Shown here: positions 34,630-43,253 of the stretch, piece by piece
Layout: the number at the start of each line of letters is the position of its first letter
Position numbering within the stretch: the stretch's first letter is position 1
NCBI GenBank assembly: GCA_038530285.1
Contig: JBCBCY010000001.1
Span: 222,242-286,241, forward strand
Direction of reading: 5' to 3'
DNA: 64,000 nt
DNA from: JASJAR01 sp038530285
Lineage (GTDB): Bacteria > Pseudomonadota > Alphaproteobacteria > Rhodobacterales > Rhodobacteraceae
The notes under the pieces: model-generated
Told to the model about the DNA's origin: nothing
Database searches by the model: none
Seen by the model: the letters and a program-made list of their open reading frames with translations, nothing else
Position numbers and translations under genes: made by a program

Positions 34630-35505
34630 ATGCCTAACCTGAAGGACCTGAAAAACCGGATCAACTCGGTCAAGTCGACCCGGAAGATCACGCAGGCCAT
34701 GCAAATGGTGGCCGCGGCGAAACTGCGCCGCGCCGAAGAAGCTGCCGGTGCCGCGCGCCCCTATGCGGAACGGTTCAATGCCGTGCTGGCGGGGCTTGCA
34801 GGCTCGGTCGGCGGGTCCGACAGCGCGCCCAAGCTGTTGTCGGGCACTGGCGCGGACCAGACCCACCTTTTGGTGGTGATGACATCCGAACGCGGGCTTT
34901 GCGGCGGGTTCAACACATCCATCGTGAAACTGGCGCGCCAGAAGGCGCAAAGCCTGTTGGCGGCGGGTAAAACGGTGAAAATCCTGACCGTCGGCAAGAA
35001 GGGCCGCGAGCAGCTGCGCCGTGACCTTGAAGCGCATATGGTCGGCCATGTGGACCTGTCCGATGTCAAGCGCGTGGGCTATGCCAATGCCGCTGACGTT
35101 GCCCGCGACGTGCTTTCACGCTTCGATGCGGGCGAATTTGATGTCGCCACGATCTTCTTTTCGGAATTCGAAAGCGTGATCAGCCAAATCCCCACGGCCA
35201 CGCAGATCATCCCGGCGAAGTTTGAAGCCGCCGAAGATGACGGCGATGCCACGCCTTACGATTACGAGCCCGATGAGGAAGCGATCCTCGCTGATTTGTT
35301 GCCGCGCGGGGTGGCCACGCAAATCTTTACGGCCCTTTTGGAAAACGCCGCCTCGGAGCAGGGCGCGCGGATGTCTGCAATGGACAACGCGACCCGCAAC
35401 GCAGGCGATATGATCGACAAGCTGACAATCCAGTACAACCGTTCGCGTCAGGCTGTGATCACCAACGAACTCATTGAAATCATCTCGGGCGCGGAAGCGC
35501 TCTAA
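34630..35505 (+). CDS. atpG: ATP synthase F1 gamma subunit
   Basis: The 291-residue central rotor shaft. Terminal helices that form the coiled coil are clear: PNLKDLKNRINSVKSTRKIT at the start and the MDNATRNAGDMIDKLTIQYN segment with RSRQAVITNELIEI near the end. The middle carries TSERGLCGGFNTSI. It lies 21 bases after atpA. Confidence 0.97.
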   Translation: MPNLKDLKNRINSVKSTRKITQAMQMVAAAKLRRAEEAAGAARPYAERFNAVLAGLAGSVGGSDSAPKLLSGTGADQTHLLVVMTSERGLCGGFNTSIVKLARQKAQSLLAAGKTVKILTVGKKGREQLRRDLEAHMVGHVDLSDVKRVGYANAADVARDVLSRFDAGEFDVATIFFSEFESVISQIPTATQIIPAKFEAAEDDGDATPYDYEPDEEAILADLLPRGVATQIFTALLENAASEQGARMSAMDNATRNAGDMIDKLTIQYNRSRQAVITNELIEIISGAEAL

Positions 35506-35524
35506 GTCGAACCGGAGACCAATC

Positions 35525-36949
35525 ATGGCAAACGCAAAAGGCAAAATCACCCAGGTGATCGGCGCCGTCGTCGACGTGCAGTTCGAAGACAGCCTGCCTG
35601 AGATTCTGAACGCGCTGGAAACCGACAACAACGGCTCGAAGCTGATTTTGGAAGTCGCCCAGCACCTTGGGGAAAACACGGTTCGCACCATCGCGATGGA
35701 CGGGACCGAAGGTTTGGTGCGTGGCGGCGCGGTCACGGACATGGGCGAGCCGATTTCGGTGCCCGTGGGCAGCGCGACCCTGGGCCGGATCCTGAACGTC
35801 ACCGGTGATCCGGTCGACGAAGGTGGTCCGGTGAACGCCACATCGCGCCGGGCGATCCACGGCGATGCGCCATCGTTTGAAGATCAATCGACCGAATCCG
35901 AAATTCTGACCACGGGCATCAAGGTCATCGACCTTCTGGCGCCTTACACCAAGGGCGGCAAAATCGGCCTGTTCGGTGGGGCTGGCGTTGGCAAGACGGT
36001 TTTGATCATGGAATTGATCAACAACATCGCCAAGGTGCACTCGGGCGTGTCGGTGTTTGCCGGCGTCGGCGAACGGACCCGTGAAGGCAACGACCTGTAT
36101 CACGAGATGATCGAATCCGGTGTGATCGTGCCTGACAATCTGGAAGATTCGAAAATCGCACTGGTTTATGGCCAGATGAACGAGCCTCCGGGCGCGCGGA
36201 TGCGGGTTGCTCTGTCGGGCCTGACATTGGCCGAACAGTTCCGCGATGACACCGGCACGGACGTTTTGTTCTTCGTCGATAACATTTTCCGCTTTACCCA
36301 GGCGGGCTCTGAGGTGTCGGCTCTGCTCGGTCGTATCCCCTCAGCTGTGGGCTATCAGCCCACGCTGGCCACCGACATGGGCGCGATGCAGGAACGCATC
36401 ACATCGACGAAGTCCGGGTCGATTACATCCGTGCAGGCCGTGTATGTGCCTGCCGATGACTTGACCGACCCCGCACCTGCGACATCCTTTGCCCACCTTG
36501 ATGCGACGACCGTGCTTGATCGTGCGATTTCGGAAAAGGGCATCTACCCGGCTGTGGACCCGCTGGGGTCAACCTCGCGCCTTCTCGATCCGATGATCAT
36601 CGGCGAAGAGCATTACAAGGTGGCGACGGACGTTCAGCAGATCCTTCAGCGGTACAAGTCGCTGCAGGACATCATCGCGATCCTTGGGATGGACGAATTG
36701 TCGGAAGACGACAAAATGACCGTGGCGCGGGCGCGTAAGATTGAACGCTTCCTCAGCCAGCCGTTTGACGTCGCCAAGGTGTTCACCGGCGCCGACGGCA
36801 AGCAGGTTCAGCTGGAAGACACGATCGCCTCGTTCAAGGCGGTGGTTGCGGGCGAATACGATCACCTGCCCGAAGCGGCCTTCTACATGGTTGGCGGCAT
36901 CGACGAAGTGATCGCCAAGGCCGAGAAACTGGCGGCTGAGGCCGCCTGA
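35525..36949 (+). CDS. atpD: ATP synthase F1 beta subunit
   Basis: The 474-residue catalytic subunit. The Walker A motif GGAGVGKTVLIMELI is near 152, GERTREGNDLYHEM near 186 contains the catalytic Glu, and FFVDNIFRFTQAGSEVSALL near 250 is the Walker B region. The start at 35525 follows a GGAG site; longer in-frame starts would overlap atpG. A strong hairpin separates it from atpC. Confidence 0.98.
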   Translation: MANAKGKITQVIGAVVDVQFEDSLPEILNALETDNNGSKLILEVAQHLGENTVRTIAMDGTEGLVRGGAVTDMGEPISVPVGSATLGRILNVTGDPVDEGGPVNATSRRAIHGDAPSFEDQSTESEILTTGIKVIDLLAPYTKGGKIGLFGGAGVGKTVLIMELINNIAKVHSGVSVFAGVGERTREGNDLYHEMIESGVIVPDNLEDSKIALVYGQMNEPPGARMRVALSGLTLAEQFRDDTGTDVLFFVDNIFRFTQAGSEVSALLGRIPSAVGYQPTLATDMGAMQERITSTKSGSITSVQAVYVPADDLTDPAPATSFAHLDATTVLDRAISEKGIYPAVDPLGSTSRLLDPMIIGEEHYKVATDVQQILQRYKSLQDIIAILGMDELSEDDKMTVARARKIERFLSQPFDVAKVFTGADGKQVQLEDTIASFKAVVAGEYDHLPEAAFYMVGGIDEVIAKAEKLAAEAA

Positions 36950-36959
36950 TTTAGTGCTG

Positions 36960-36986
36960 CCTCCCGGCCCATGACAGGCCGGGAGG
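36960..36986 (+). other. Intercistronic hairpin between atpD and atpC
   Basis: CCTCCCGGCC and GGCCGGGAGG form a perfect 10-bp stem with a seven-base loop, ten bases after the atpD stop. No T-run follows. It is more likely an mRNA stabiliser or partial attenuator that lowers atpC output relative to atpD than a full terminator. Confidence 0.6.
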
Positions 36987-37012
36987 TTGGCCCTCGCTAG
37001 AGGAAGAAGAAC

Positions 37013-37411
37013 ATGGCCGATACATTTGCCTTCGATCTGGTCTCGCCCGAGGCGCGTTTGGTCTCTGGCCAGGCGGTGTCGGTGCAGATCCCCGGTGCGG
37101 ACGGCGACCTGACCGCGATGCCGGGGCATGCACCCGTGATCACAACGCTGCGGCCGGGGTTCGTGCGCGTCGAAATGGACGGTGGAACGCAGGAATTCGC
37201 CGTCTTCGGCGGTTTTGCCGAAATCGGCGCCGAGGCCACCAGCGTTTTGGCCGAACGGGCCTATGCGCGGGCGGATCTGACCAAGGACGTGGTCGACGCG
37301 ATCCTGGACGACGCGGAAAAGGCGGCCGCCTCTGCGACGGACGATGCGGCCGATATGGCCAACAAACTGGTCGCGGATCTCAATGCGTTGGTGGCGGACG
37401 CAGGGCTGTAA
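37013..37411 (+). CDS. atpC: ATP synthase F1 epsilon subunit
   Basis: A 132-residue rotor subunit and ATPase inhibitor. The N-terminal beta sandwich begins TFAFDLVSPEARLVSGQAVS, with PGADGDLTAMPGHAPVITTL following. The C-terminal helical hairpin is short and acidic. It has a good AGGAAG ribosome site and ends the F1 operon. Confidence 0.95.
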   Translation: MADTFAFDLVSPEARLVSGQAVSVQIPGADGDLTAMPGHAPVITTLRPGFVRVEMDGGTQEFAVFGGFAEIGAEATSVLAERAYARADLTKDVVDAILDDAEKAAASATDDAADMANKLVADLNALVADAGL

Positions 37412-37432
37412 GCTCCTGACACGCGCGGTCAG

Positions 37433-37450
37433 GAGGGGCGCGCGCCCCTC
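37433..37450. terminator. Palindrome after the atp operon
   Basis: GAGGGGCGC followed directly by GCGCCCCTC is an 18-base perfect palindrome 21 bases after the atpC stop. It is the likely end of the operon, although the following T-run is poor. Confidence 0.5.
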
Positions 37451-37485
37451 TTGCAAAACGGGCTTTTGCGGCAGATAGGGACGAT

Positions 37486-38700
37486 ATGTCCCGCCCTTCT
37501 GGTCCATATCTTTTCATCCTCATCACGCTTCTGATCGATGCGATCGGGATTGGGATCGTTTTCCCGATCATGCCCGACCTGATGGACAAGGTCGGTGCCG
37601 GCGATCTGGCGCGCGCGTCGTTCTGGGCGGGGCTTATGATGGCGGTCTATGCGGGGGCGCAGTTTGTCTTCGCGCCCATCGTGGGGTCGATTTCTGATGC
37701 ATATGGCCGCAAGCCCGTGCTGCTGGCGGCACTCGCATTCCTGACGCTTGATTATGTGATCATGGCGCTGGCGGACACCTATTGGGTGCTGCTGCTGGGC
37801 CGGACGCTTGCGGGGTTGGCGGGGGCCACATATGTGACGGCGACCGCCTATATCGCGGATATCACCCCGAAAGAGGAGCGTGCCGCGCGGTTCGGCATGA
37901 TTGGCGCGGCTTTTGGCGTAGGCTTCGTCTTGGGCCCGGCCATTGGCGGGCTGACGGCCGGTTGGGGGGTGTCTGCACCGTTCTGGGTGGCGGCGGCGAT
38001 TGCCGGTGCCAATGTTGTCTTCGGGTTGTTTGTGTTGCCAGAATCCCTTCCGGCGGACAAACGCCGCCGTTTTGAGGTGCGCGACGTGAACCCGTTTGGG
38101 ATTGTCGGGCGCGCGTTCCGCATTCCCGGCCTGCCGGTGCCGCTGCTGGCGTCGTTTGTCGTGGAATGCGCCAATATGGTTTATGTCACGCTCTGGGCGT
38201 TTTGGGGTCGAGAGGTTTTCGGCTGGTCGACCAAGATCATCGGCGTGTCCTTGTCCGCCTACGGCGTGCTGATCATCCTGTCCCAGGCGGTGGTGATGCC
38301 CTATGCGGTGGCCTGGCTGGGTGAGCGGAAGTTGACGATCTATGGGCTGATGCTGGCAGCCGTCACACTGACCGGTTTTGGATTTACATCAGCCGTCTGG
38401 ACCCTCGCGATCCTGCTTCCAATGGCGGCGTTGTCCGATCTGGTGCCGCCCACCTTGTCGGCCATGGCGGCCAATGCGACCAGCGATGACAGCCAGGGCA
38501 TGGTGCAGGGCGTGATTTCGTCGCTGGCCGCGATTGCGGCGGTGTTGTCTCCGCTGGTGTACCCGCCGATCTTCGGGGCTTTTGTGGGCGAGGACGCAGC
38601 GCTGTACTTGCCTGGTGCGCCATATGTTTTTGCCGCCTTGCTGGTTTTGGCGGCACTTTTGCTGGTTTTGCGTCAAAGACCCGTGGGGGATGCCTGCTAG
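37486..38700 (+). CDS. TetA-like MFS transporter
   Basis: A 404-residue major facilitator with twelve predicted helices. The N-terminus (LFILITLLIDAIGIGIVFPIMPDLM) and the loop 2-3 motif GSISDAYGRKPVLL match the TetA/Bcr drug-H+ antiporter group. GRTLAGLAGATYVTATAYIADITP (about 105-128) is motif B-like, and GPAIGGL is in helix 5. Efflux of tetracycline-like or other small molecules is possible. Without a TetR gene nearby, a general efflux role is as likely. Confidence 0.85.
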   Translation: MSRPSGPYLFILITLLIDAIGIGIVFPIMPDLMDKVGAGDLARASFWAGLMMAVYAGAQFVFAPIVGSISDAYGRKPVLLAALAFLTLDYVIMALADTYWVLLLGRTLAGLAGATYVTATAYIADITPKEERAARFGMIGAAFGVGFVLGPAIGGLTAGWGVSAPFWVAAAIAGANVVFGLFVLPESLPADKRRRFEVRDVNPFGIVGRAFRIPGLPVPLLASFVVECANMVYVTLWAFWGREVFGWSTKIIGVSLSAYGVLIILSQAVVMPYAVAWLGERKLTIYGLMLAAVTLTGFGFTSAVWTLAILLPMAALSDLVPPTLSAMAANATSDDSQGMVQGVISSLAAIAAVLSPLVYPPIFGAFVGEDAALYLPGAPYVFAALLVLAALLLVLRQRPVGDAC

Positions 38701-38799
38701 CGCCGGTTGAACAGAGTGTTTCCGCGATATCCGCTTTCGGAACCTTGGCCCCCTTGATAGCTATGCACGTGTAACGTGTATGGGCTGGGGGGCCTGTCA

Positions 38800-38916
38800 G
38801 TGCGATTGTTGGAAAAAATCCTGGCCGTGCCCTATGGCGCCGGCCCACGCGAATTGACCCTGATGCTGGCGGCTGTGATCGGTATGATCCTTGTGACCAT
38901 CATTGGAATGATGTGA
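38800..38916 (+). CDS. 38-residue single-helix membrane protein
   Basis: A short frame encodes RLLEKILAVPYGAGPREL and then a hydrophobic helix (LMLAAVIGMILVTIIGMM). The start is GTG with GGGGGG eight bases upstream. An in-frame GTG at 38776 is a poorer alternative. I do not recognise it with certainty, but a basic N-terminus plus one clean membrane segment after a good ribosome site is typical of a real small membrane protein. Confidence 0.5.
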   Translation: MRLLEKILAVPYGAGPRELTLMLAAVIGMILVTIIGMM

Positions 38917-38937
38917 ACCGGCACGATCGGTGGGGCA

Positions 38938-38981
38938 AAATTCCTTTGAAAGGAATTTGTCAAATCCTCGTCCAGGATTTG
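38938..38981. terminator. Two tandem hairpins between small ORF and prs
   Basis: AAATTCCT/AGGAATTT (38938-38958) and CAAATCCT/AGGATTTG (38961-38981) stand next to each other in the convergent gap. On the minus strand the first is followed by TTTTG. They resemble the tandem hairpins of repeat copy 3 and probably end transcription from both sides. Confidence 0.55.
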
Positions 38982-39013
38982 GGGGCCGTCTCACATGCGT
39001 CGGGGCGCAGCCC

Positions 39014-40033
39014 TCAATGCTGGGCGTAGGTGCCCTCATAGATCGGGCCCAATGTGTCATGCTCAAAAAGCGATGATACGCTGGTCCCGTTCCAGATGTT
39101 CAAGATGGCCTGGGCGAAGATCGGGGCAACGGGCACGATGCGGATGTTGGCGGCCTGTTTCACGGCTTCGGTCGGCTCGATACTGTCGGTGATCACCAGG
39201 CTTTTCAGTTTGGACCCTGTCACGCGCCCGATCGCGGGACCTGACAGCACCCCGTGACTGATATAGGCGTGGACTTCCTTGGCGCCGGCATCGATCAGCA
39301 CCTCGGCGGCCTTGCACAGCGTGCCGGCCGTGTCGCAGATGTCGTCGACAATGATGCAGGTCTGCCCGGTCACGTCACCGATCACGGTCATCTCCTTGAC
39401 TTCACCGGCTTGTTCGCGCCGCTTGTCGACGATTGCCAGCGCCGATCCGATCCGCTTGGCCAATTCGCGCGCGCGCGCCACGCCGCCCACATCGGGCGAC
39501 ACCACTGTCACGTCATCAAGCCCGCCTTTGAAGCGGTTCTGGATGTCCAGCGCGAAGACAGGTGCTGCATAAAGGTTGTCTACTGGAATATCGAAAAAGC
39601 CCTGGATCTGTGCGGCATGCAGATCCATCGTCAGCACCCGTTCGATCCCGGCCGAGACCATCATATTGGCGACCATTTTGGCGGTGATGGGTGTGCGCGC
39701 CTTGGTGCGGCGATCCTGGCGGGCATAGCCAAAGTACGGGATGACAGCCGTAATCCGCGCCGCCGACGACCGGCGCAGCGCATCGGTCATGATCAGAAGT
39801 TCCATCAGATTGTCGTTGGCCGGGTTAGACGTCGGCTGGATGATGAACATGTCTTCGCCGCGCACGTTTTCAAAGACTTCAACGAAGATCTCGGCATCGT
39901 TGAAGCGTTCGACCCGCGCATCGACAAGCCCGAACCCAGGCCCACGGTGCATCGACATCCGCCGCGCGACGGAACTGGCCAGCGACCGATTGGCATTCCC
40001 GGAAATGATCTTGGGTTCGGGGGAGTGTGGCAT
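39014..40033 (-). CDS. prs: Ribose-phosphate pyrophosphokinase
   Basis: Makes PRPP from ribose 5-phosphate and ATP, supplying purine, pyrimidine, histidine and NAD synthesis; 339 residues. Visible motifs are PKIISGNANRSLASSVARRM at the start and IIQPTSNPANDNLMELLIM near 75. YFGYARQDRRTKARTPITAK carries the flexible catalytic loop, and the PRPP loop is VDDICDTAGTL near 235. The start at 40033 fits the family. Its product feeds hisG encoded elsewhere in the window. Confidence 0.97.
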   Translation of the reverse strand: MPHSPEPKIISGNANRSLASSVARRMSMHRGPGFGLVDARVERFNDAEIFVEVFENVRGEDMFIIQPTSNPANDNLMELLIMTDALRRSSAARITAVIPYFGYARQDRRTKARTPITAKMVANMMVSAGIERVLTMDLHAAQIQGFFDIPVDNLYAAPVFALDIQNRFKGGLDDVTVVSPDVGGVARARELAKRIGSALAIVDKRREQAGEVKEMTVIGDVTGQTCIIVDDICDTAGTLCKAAEVLIDAGAKEVHAYISHGVLSGPAIGRVTGSKLKSLVITDSIEPTEAVKQAANIRIVPVAPIFAQAILNIWNGTSVSSLFEHDTLGPIYEGTYAQH

Positions 40034-40141
40034 CTCAGAAAGTCTCCTGGGCCCGCAAAGGATGACGGATTCGTGACGTTGACTTCGCTTAGCACGGGGC
40101 CTACGCCAGCGGGAACCAAGAAGGTCACGGGAGACAGACTT

Positions 40142-40738
40142 TTGGCGCATATCGACTATTTCTTCGCGACGTTTTCGCCGTTCACCTATCTTGCGGGGAC
40201 CCGGATGGAGGAGGTCGCGGCCAAACACGGCGCGAGTGTGACGTACAAACCCCTTGATCTGATGGGCCTGTTTGCAGCCACGGGCGGCGTGCCGCCCGGG
40301 CAGCGCCATGCCTCGCGCCAGGCGTTCCGCCTGCAGGAATTGCGCCGTCAGGCAGCAAAGAATGCGATGCCGATCAATCTGAAGCCGGCGCATTTTCCGA
40401 CCAACCCGGCGCCTGCGGCCTATGCGATTATCGGCGCACAAGCCGCAGGTGGTGGCGATCTTGGCGCCCTTGCCCATGCTTTCCCGCGCGCCTGTTGGGC
40501 CGAAGACAAAGACATCGCCGATGACGCGGTGATCCGCGAGGCGTTGTCGGCTGCGGGTTTTGATCCCGCGATTGCCGATAGCGCGCTTTTGTCGGGCGCT
40601 CAGACTTACGAGAAAAACCTGAACGAAGCGATCGAGGTCGGCGTGTTCGGCGCGCCGTTTTACAAGGTGGGCGACGAAGGTTTTTGGGGTCAGGACCGGA
40701 TTGAGGATCTGGACCTGCATCTGCAAGGCAAGCTTTAA
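40142..40738 (+). CDS. 2-hydroxychromene-2-carboxylate isomerase family protein
   Basis: A 198-residue DsbA/GST-kappa-fold protein. It starts at TTG with GGGAG eight bases upstream (AHIDYFFATFSPFTYLAGTR). The family hallmark is the DYFFxxxSPFTYLA segment, where the serine binds glutathione. GVFGAPFYKVGDEGFWGQDR near 170 is the conserved C-terminal loop. Members isomerise aromatic degradation intermediates or have general glutathione-dependent roles. No aromatic pathway genes are nearby, so the substrate is open. Confidence 0.85.
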   Translation: MAHIDYFFATFSPFTYLAGTRMEEVAAKHGASVTYKPLDLMGLFAATGGVPPGQRHASRQAFRLQELRRQAAKNAMPINLKPAHFPTNPAPAAYAIIGAQAAGGGDLGALAHAFPRACWAEDKDIADDAVIREALSAAGFDPAIADSALLSGAQTYEKNLNEAIEVGVFGAPFYKVGDEGFWGQDRIEDLDLHLQGKL

Positions 40739-40784
40739 AGGCAGGCGTTGACGGGGCTCTGCCCCGCTCGCTTCGCTCGCCCCC

Positions 40785-40807
40785 CGAGGAATTTCGGGCA
40801 AGAGGAA
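40785..40807 (+). repeat. Dispersed repeat copy 5
   Basis: CGAGGAATTTCGGGCAAGAG plus GAA, a diverged copy, preceded by the hairpin GGGGC-tct-GCCCC (40753-40765) and a GCTCGC/GCGAGC-like repeat. It lies in the convergent gap between the isomerase and threonine aldolase genes. Confidence 0.55.
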
Positions 40808-40812
40808 AGCCG

Positions 40813-41853
40813 TCAGAAAAGTGCGAGGAACCGGTCAACCGCGGCAGGGTCGATGGACCAGTCGCAGACCAGGCGAATGGTAAGGGCTGCGTCATCGGGG
40901 CCGTCGGGATCGCCGGCCCAGACCGTGTAGCGCGCGCCTGCGACCTGCAATTGGCGGTGCAGGGCGACAGGGACGTCGGCAAAAACGATATTGACCGCCG
41001 GGGCGTATTGCAGCGCGACATCGGGTTTGTCGCCCAGCCCCTGGGCCAGCCGCGCGCAGGCGGTGTTGGCCCGGGTCGCAAGATCAAGCCACAGGTCATC
41101 GTCCAGCCAGGCGAGCATCTGCGCGGCCAGATAACGATGTTTCGACAGTAAATGACCTGCGCGCATCTGGCGGCGCGCAAGGGTGGGGGCGCGGTCTGGA
41201 TCGAACACCACCATCGCCTCAAGACCCAAGGCGCCGTTCTTTGTGGCCCCCAAAGACAGCGCATTCACGCCCGCCCGCCACGTCAGCTCGGCCGGGCTGG
41301 CCCCGGTCGCGGCCACGGCGTTGGCAAAGCGTGCGCCATCCATGTGCAAGGCCACACCTGCACGATGGGCGATCTGGGCGTGGGCCTTGATCTCGGCGGG
41401 TGTATAGAGCGTGCCCTTTTCGGTGGCCTGGGTCAGCGAGACCGGCCCACGTGCCAGCCCGTGCACATCCGGGCCCCCATAGCGGGCCAGGGCGGCTTCC
41501 AAGGCCGCAGGGTCCATTTTGCCGTCCGGCCCATCGACCAGCGTGATCTTGGCTCCGCCGGTCATGAAGGGGATGGCGCCGCATTCGTCTTCTTCGATAT
41601 GGGCGGTCGGGGTGGCAAAGACCGTGCCCCAGGGCGGGGTTAACTCGGCCAGAAGCATTGCATTGGCGGCCGTGCCGGATGCGGTGAATTCGACGCGCGC
41701 ATCGGGGGCCTCGAACACCTGGCGCAGCTTGTCGCGGGCGGCCTCGGTCAGGTCATCGGTGCCGTAGGCGCGCGCGTAGCCGTCGTTGGCGCGCACAAGT
41801 GCCTCCAAAACCGCGGGATGGGCGGGGCCGGCATTGTCGGACAGGAAGTTCAT
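40813..41853 (-). CDS. ltaE: Low-specificity L-threonine aldolase
   Basis: A PLP enzyme of 346 residues that cleaves threonine or allo-threonine to glycine and acetaldehyde. It starts MNFLSDNAGPAHPAVLEALV, and the PLP lysine is in NALSLGATKNGALG near 200. VALHMDGARFANA near 165 contains the cofactor-binding aspartate. Its start overlaps the YcgN stop (ATGA), so the two are coupled. Confidence 0.93.
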   Translation of the reverse strand: MNFLSDNAGPAHPAVLEALVRANDGYARAYGTDDLTEAARDKLRQVFEAPDARVEFTASGTAANAMLLAELTPPWGTVFATPTAHIEEDECGAIPFMTGGAKITLVDGPDGKMDPAALEAALARYGGPDVHGLARGPVSLTQATEKGTLYTPAEIKAHAQIAHRAGVALHMDGARFANAVAATGASPAELTWRAGVNALSLGATKNGALGLEAMVVFDPDRAPTLARRQMRAGHLLSKHRYLAAQMLAWLDDDLWLDLATRANTACARLAQGLGDKPDVALQYAPAVNIVFADVPVALHRQLQVAGARYTVWAGDPDGPDDAALTIRLVCDWSIDPAAVDRFLALF

Positions 41854-42323
41854 CCCTGCGCATCCTCAATCAGGTGGTCTTCCCAATCGTCTTCGTCGAC
41901 CTCGAACTCGGGCACGGTCCAGCCTTTGACGGACACGCCGGCGGTATGGACCGTGCCTGGATCGCCAGAGACCAGCGGGTGCCAGTCGTACAAAGGCTTG
42001 CCTTCATGCAGCAGGCGGTAAGCGCAGGTGCGCGGCATGAAATAGGCGGTTTCGGCCATGGTGGCGGGGCTTAATTGCACGCAATCAGGCACCAGTGTTT
42101 TGCGGATCGGGTAATTCCCGCAGCGGCAGCTGTCACCGTCCAGCAGGCGGCAGGCGACGCGGGTGAAGGCCACTTCGCCGGTGTCTTCGTCTTCAAGCTT
42201 GTTGAGACAGCACCGCCCGCAGCCGTCACACAGCGCTTCCCATTCACGGGGCGTCATATTGGCCATGGGTACACGTTCCCAGTAGCGGTCGCGCAGGCCG
42301 TTGCGGTCAATCGGGTCGCTCAT
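41850..42323 (-). CDS. YcgN family cysteine-cluster protein
   Basis: A 157-residue protein of the UPF0260/YcgN family. The cluster CDGCGRCCLNKL near 33 and later cysteines (ACRLLDGDSCRCGNYPIR, PDCVQL, RTCAYRLL) probably bind a metal or iron-sulfur centre. The function is unknown. The start at 42323 fits the family (RYWERVPMANMTPREWEALC follows). Confidence 0.9.
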   Translation of the reverse strand: MSDPIDRNGLRDRYWERVPMANMTPREWEALCDGCGRCCLNKLEDEDTGEVAFTRVACRLLDGDSCRCGNYPIRKTLVPDCVQLSPATMAETAYFMPRTCAYRLLHEGKPLYDWHPLVSGDPGTVHTAGVSVKGWTVPEFEVDEDDWEDHLIEDAQG

Positions 42324-42437
42324 ATCCGGGGTGTGACCGATCTTGGCGCAAAGGAAAAGGCCAGACGACGCGCGGGGGCCGCCAGACAGGGGGTGGGCGG
42401 GAGGCATTCCCCTTGGGGCGCAGAGAACCTACATAAG

Positions 42438-43253
42438 ATGGTGATGCCATTTGTTCTTTTGATCCTTCTTGTCGGGTTGGGATATTTTGCCGCGCGCAGA
42501 TGGGCCCGCTGGCAGACCCGGCGGCGGCTGATCGTCTCTGCCTTGTCAGAAGATCAGCGCCGTCTGGCCCGCGCCGCTGTGCCGCTTTTGGAAAAGATGC
42601 CGCGCGAGCTGCAGCCCCGCCTTGAAGGCAAGATGCGCCTGTTTCTTCATCAGGTGACCTTCATCGGCTGCGACGGGCTTGAAGTGACCGAGGAGATGCG
42701 GCTGTCGATCGCGGCCCAGGCCTGTTTGCTGATCGCCAATACAGATGCCTGGTACGACACGTTGCGCACCATTTTGATCTATCCCGGGGCGTTCAAATCC
42801 ATGCGCGCCGAACAGGGCGCCTTTGTGGTGACCGAACGCGAACAGGTGCGACTGGGCGAAAGCTGGGCGCGCGGTCCGGTGGTGCTGTCCTGGGCCCATA
42901 GCGACGAAGGGGCTCAAAACCCCGAAGACGGGCACAATGTGGTGATCCACGAGTTTGCCCACCAGCTCGACAATCTGTCCGGCCAGACCGATGCCGCGCC
43001 CATCCTTGGCCGCGATCAGAGCTTTGCCACCTGGGCGCGGGTTTTTATCGCCGCCTATGACCGGCATGTGGCGCGCGTGCATGCAGGGGGTGCGACGGTT
43101 CTGGCCGCCTATGGTGCGACGTCCCATGTGGAGTATTTTGCCGTCGCGGTTGAGGTTTTCTTTGAACGGCCCCGGGCGTTGCAGCGCGAAGAACCCGAGG
43201 TCTACGACCAGTTGTCACAACTGATGCGCCTGGACCCGGCCGCCTGGGGTTAG
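42438..43253 (+). CDS. MtfA-type zinc peptidase (M90 family)
   Basis: A 271-residue zinc metallopeptidase with an N-terminal membrane helix (about 1-20). The zinc motif HEFAHQLD is at 171-178, and the downstream SHVEYFAVAVEVFFERP segment supplies the third ligand and conserved glutamates. In enterobacteria MtfA interacts with the Mlc repressor of sugar uptake; whether that holds here is not known. The start at 42438 gives the membrane anchor. Its end overlaps the convergent ribF by four bases. Confidence 0.88.
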   Translation: MVMPFVLLILLVGLGYFAARRWARWQTRRRLIVSALSEDQRRLARAAVPLLEKMPRELQPRLEGKMRLFLHQVTFIGCDGLEVTEEMRLSIAAQACLLIANTDAWYDTLRTILIYPGAFKSMRAEQGAFVVTEREQVRLGESWARGPVVLSWAHSDEGAQNPEDGHNVVIHEFAHQLDNLSGQTDAAPILGRDQSFATWARVFIAAYDRHVARVHAGGATVLAAYGATSHVEYFAVAVEVFFERPRALQREEPEVYDQLSQLMRLDPAAWG

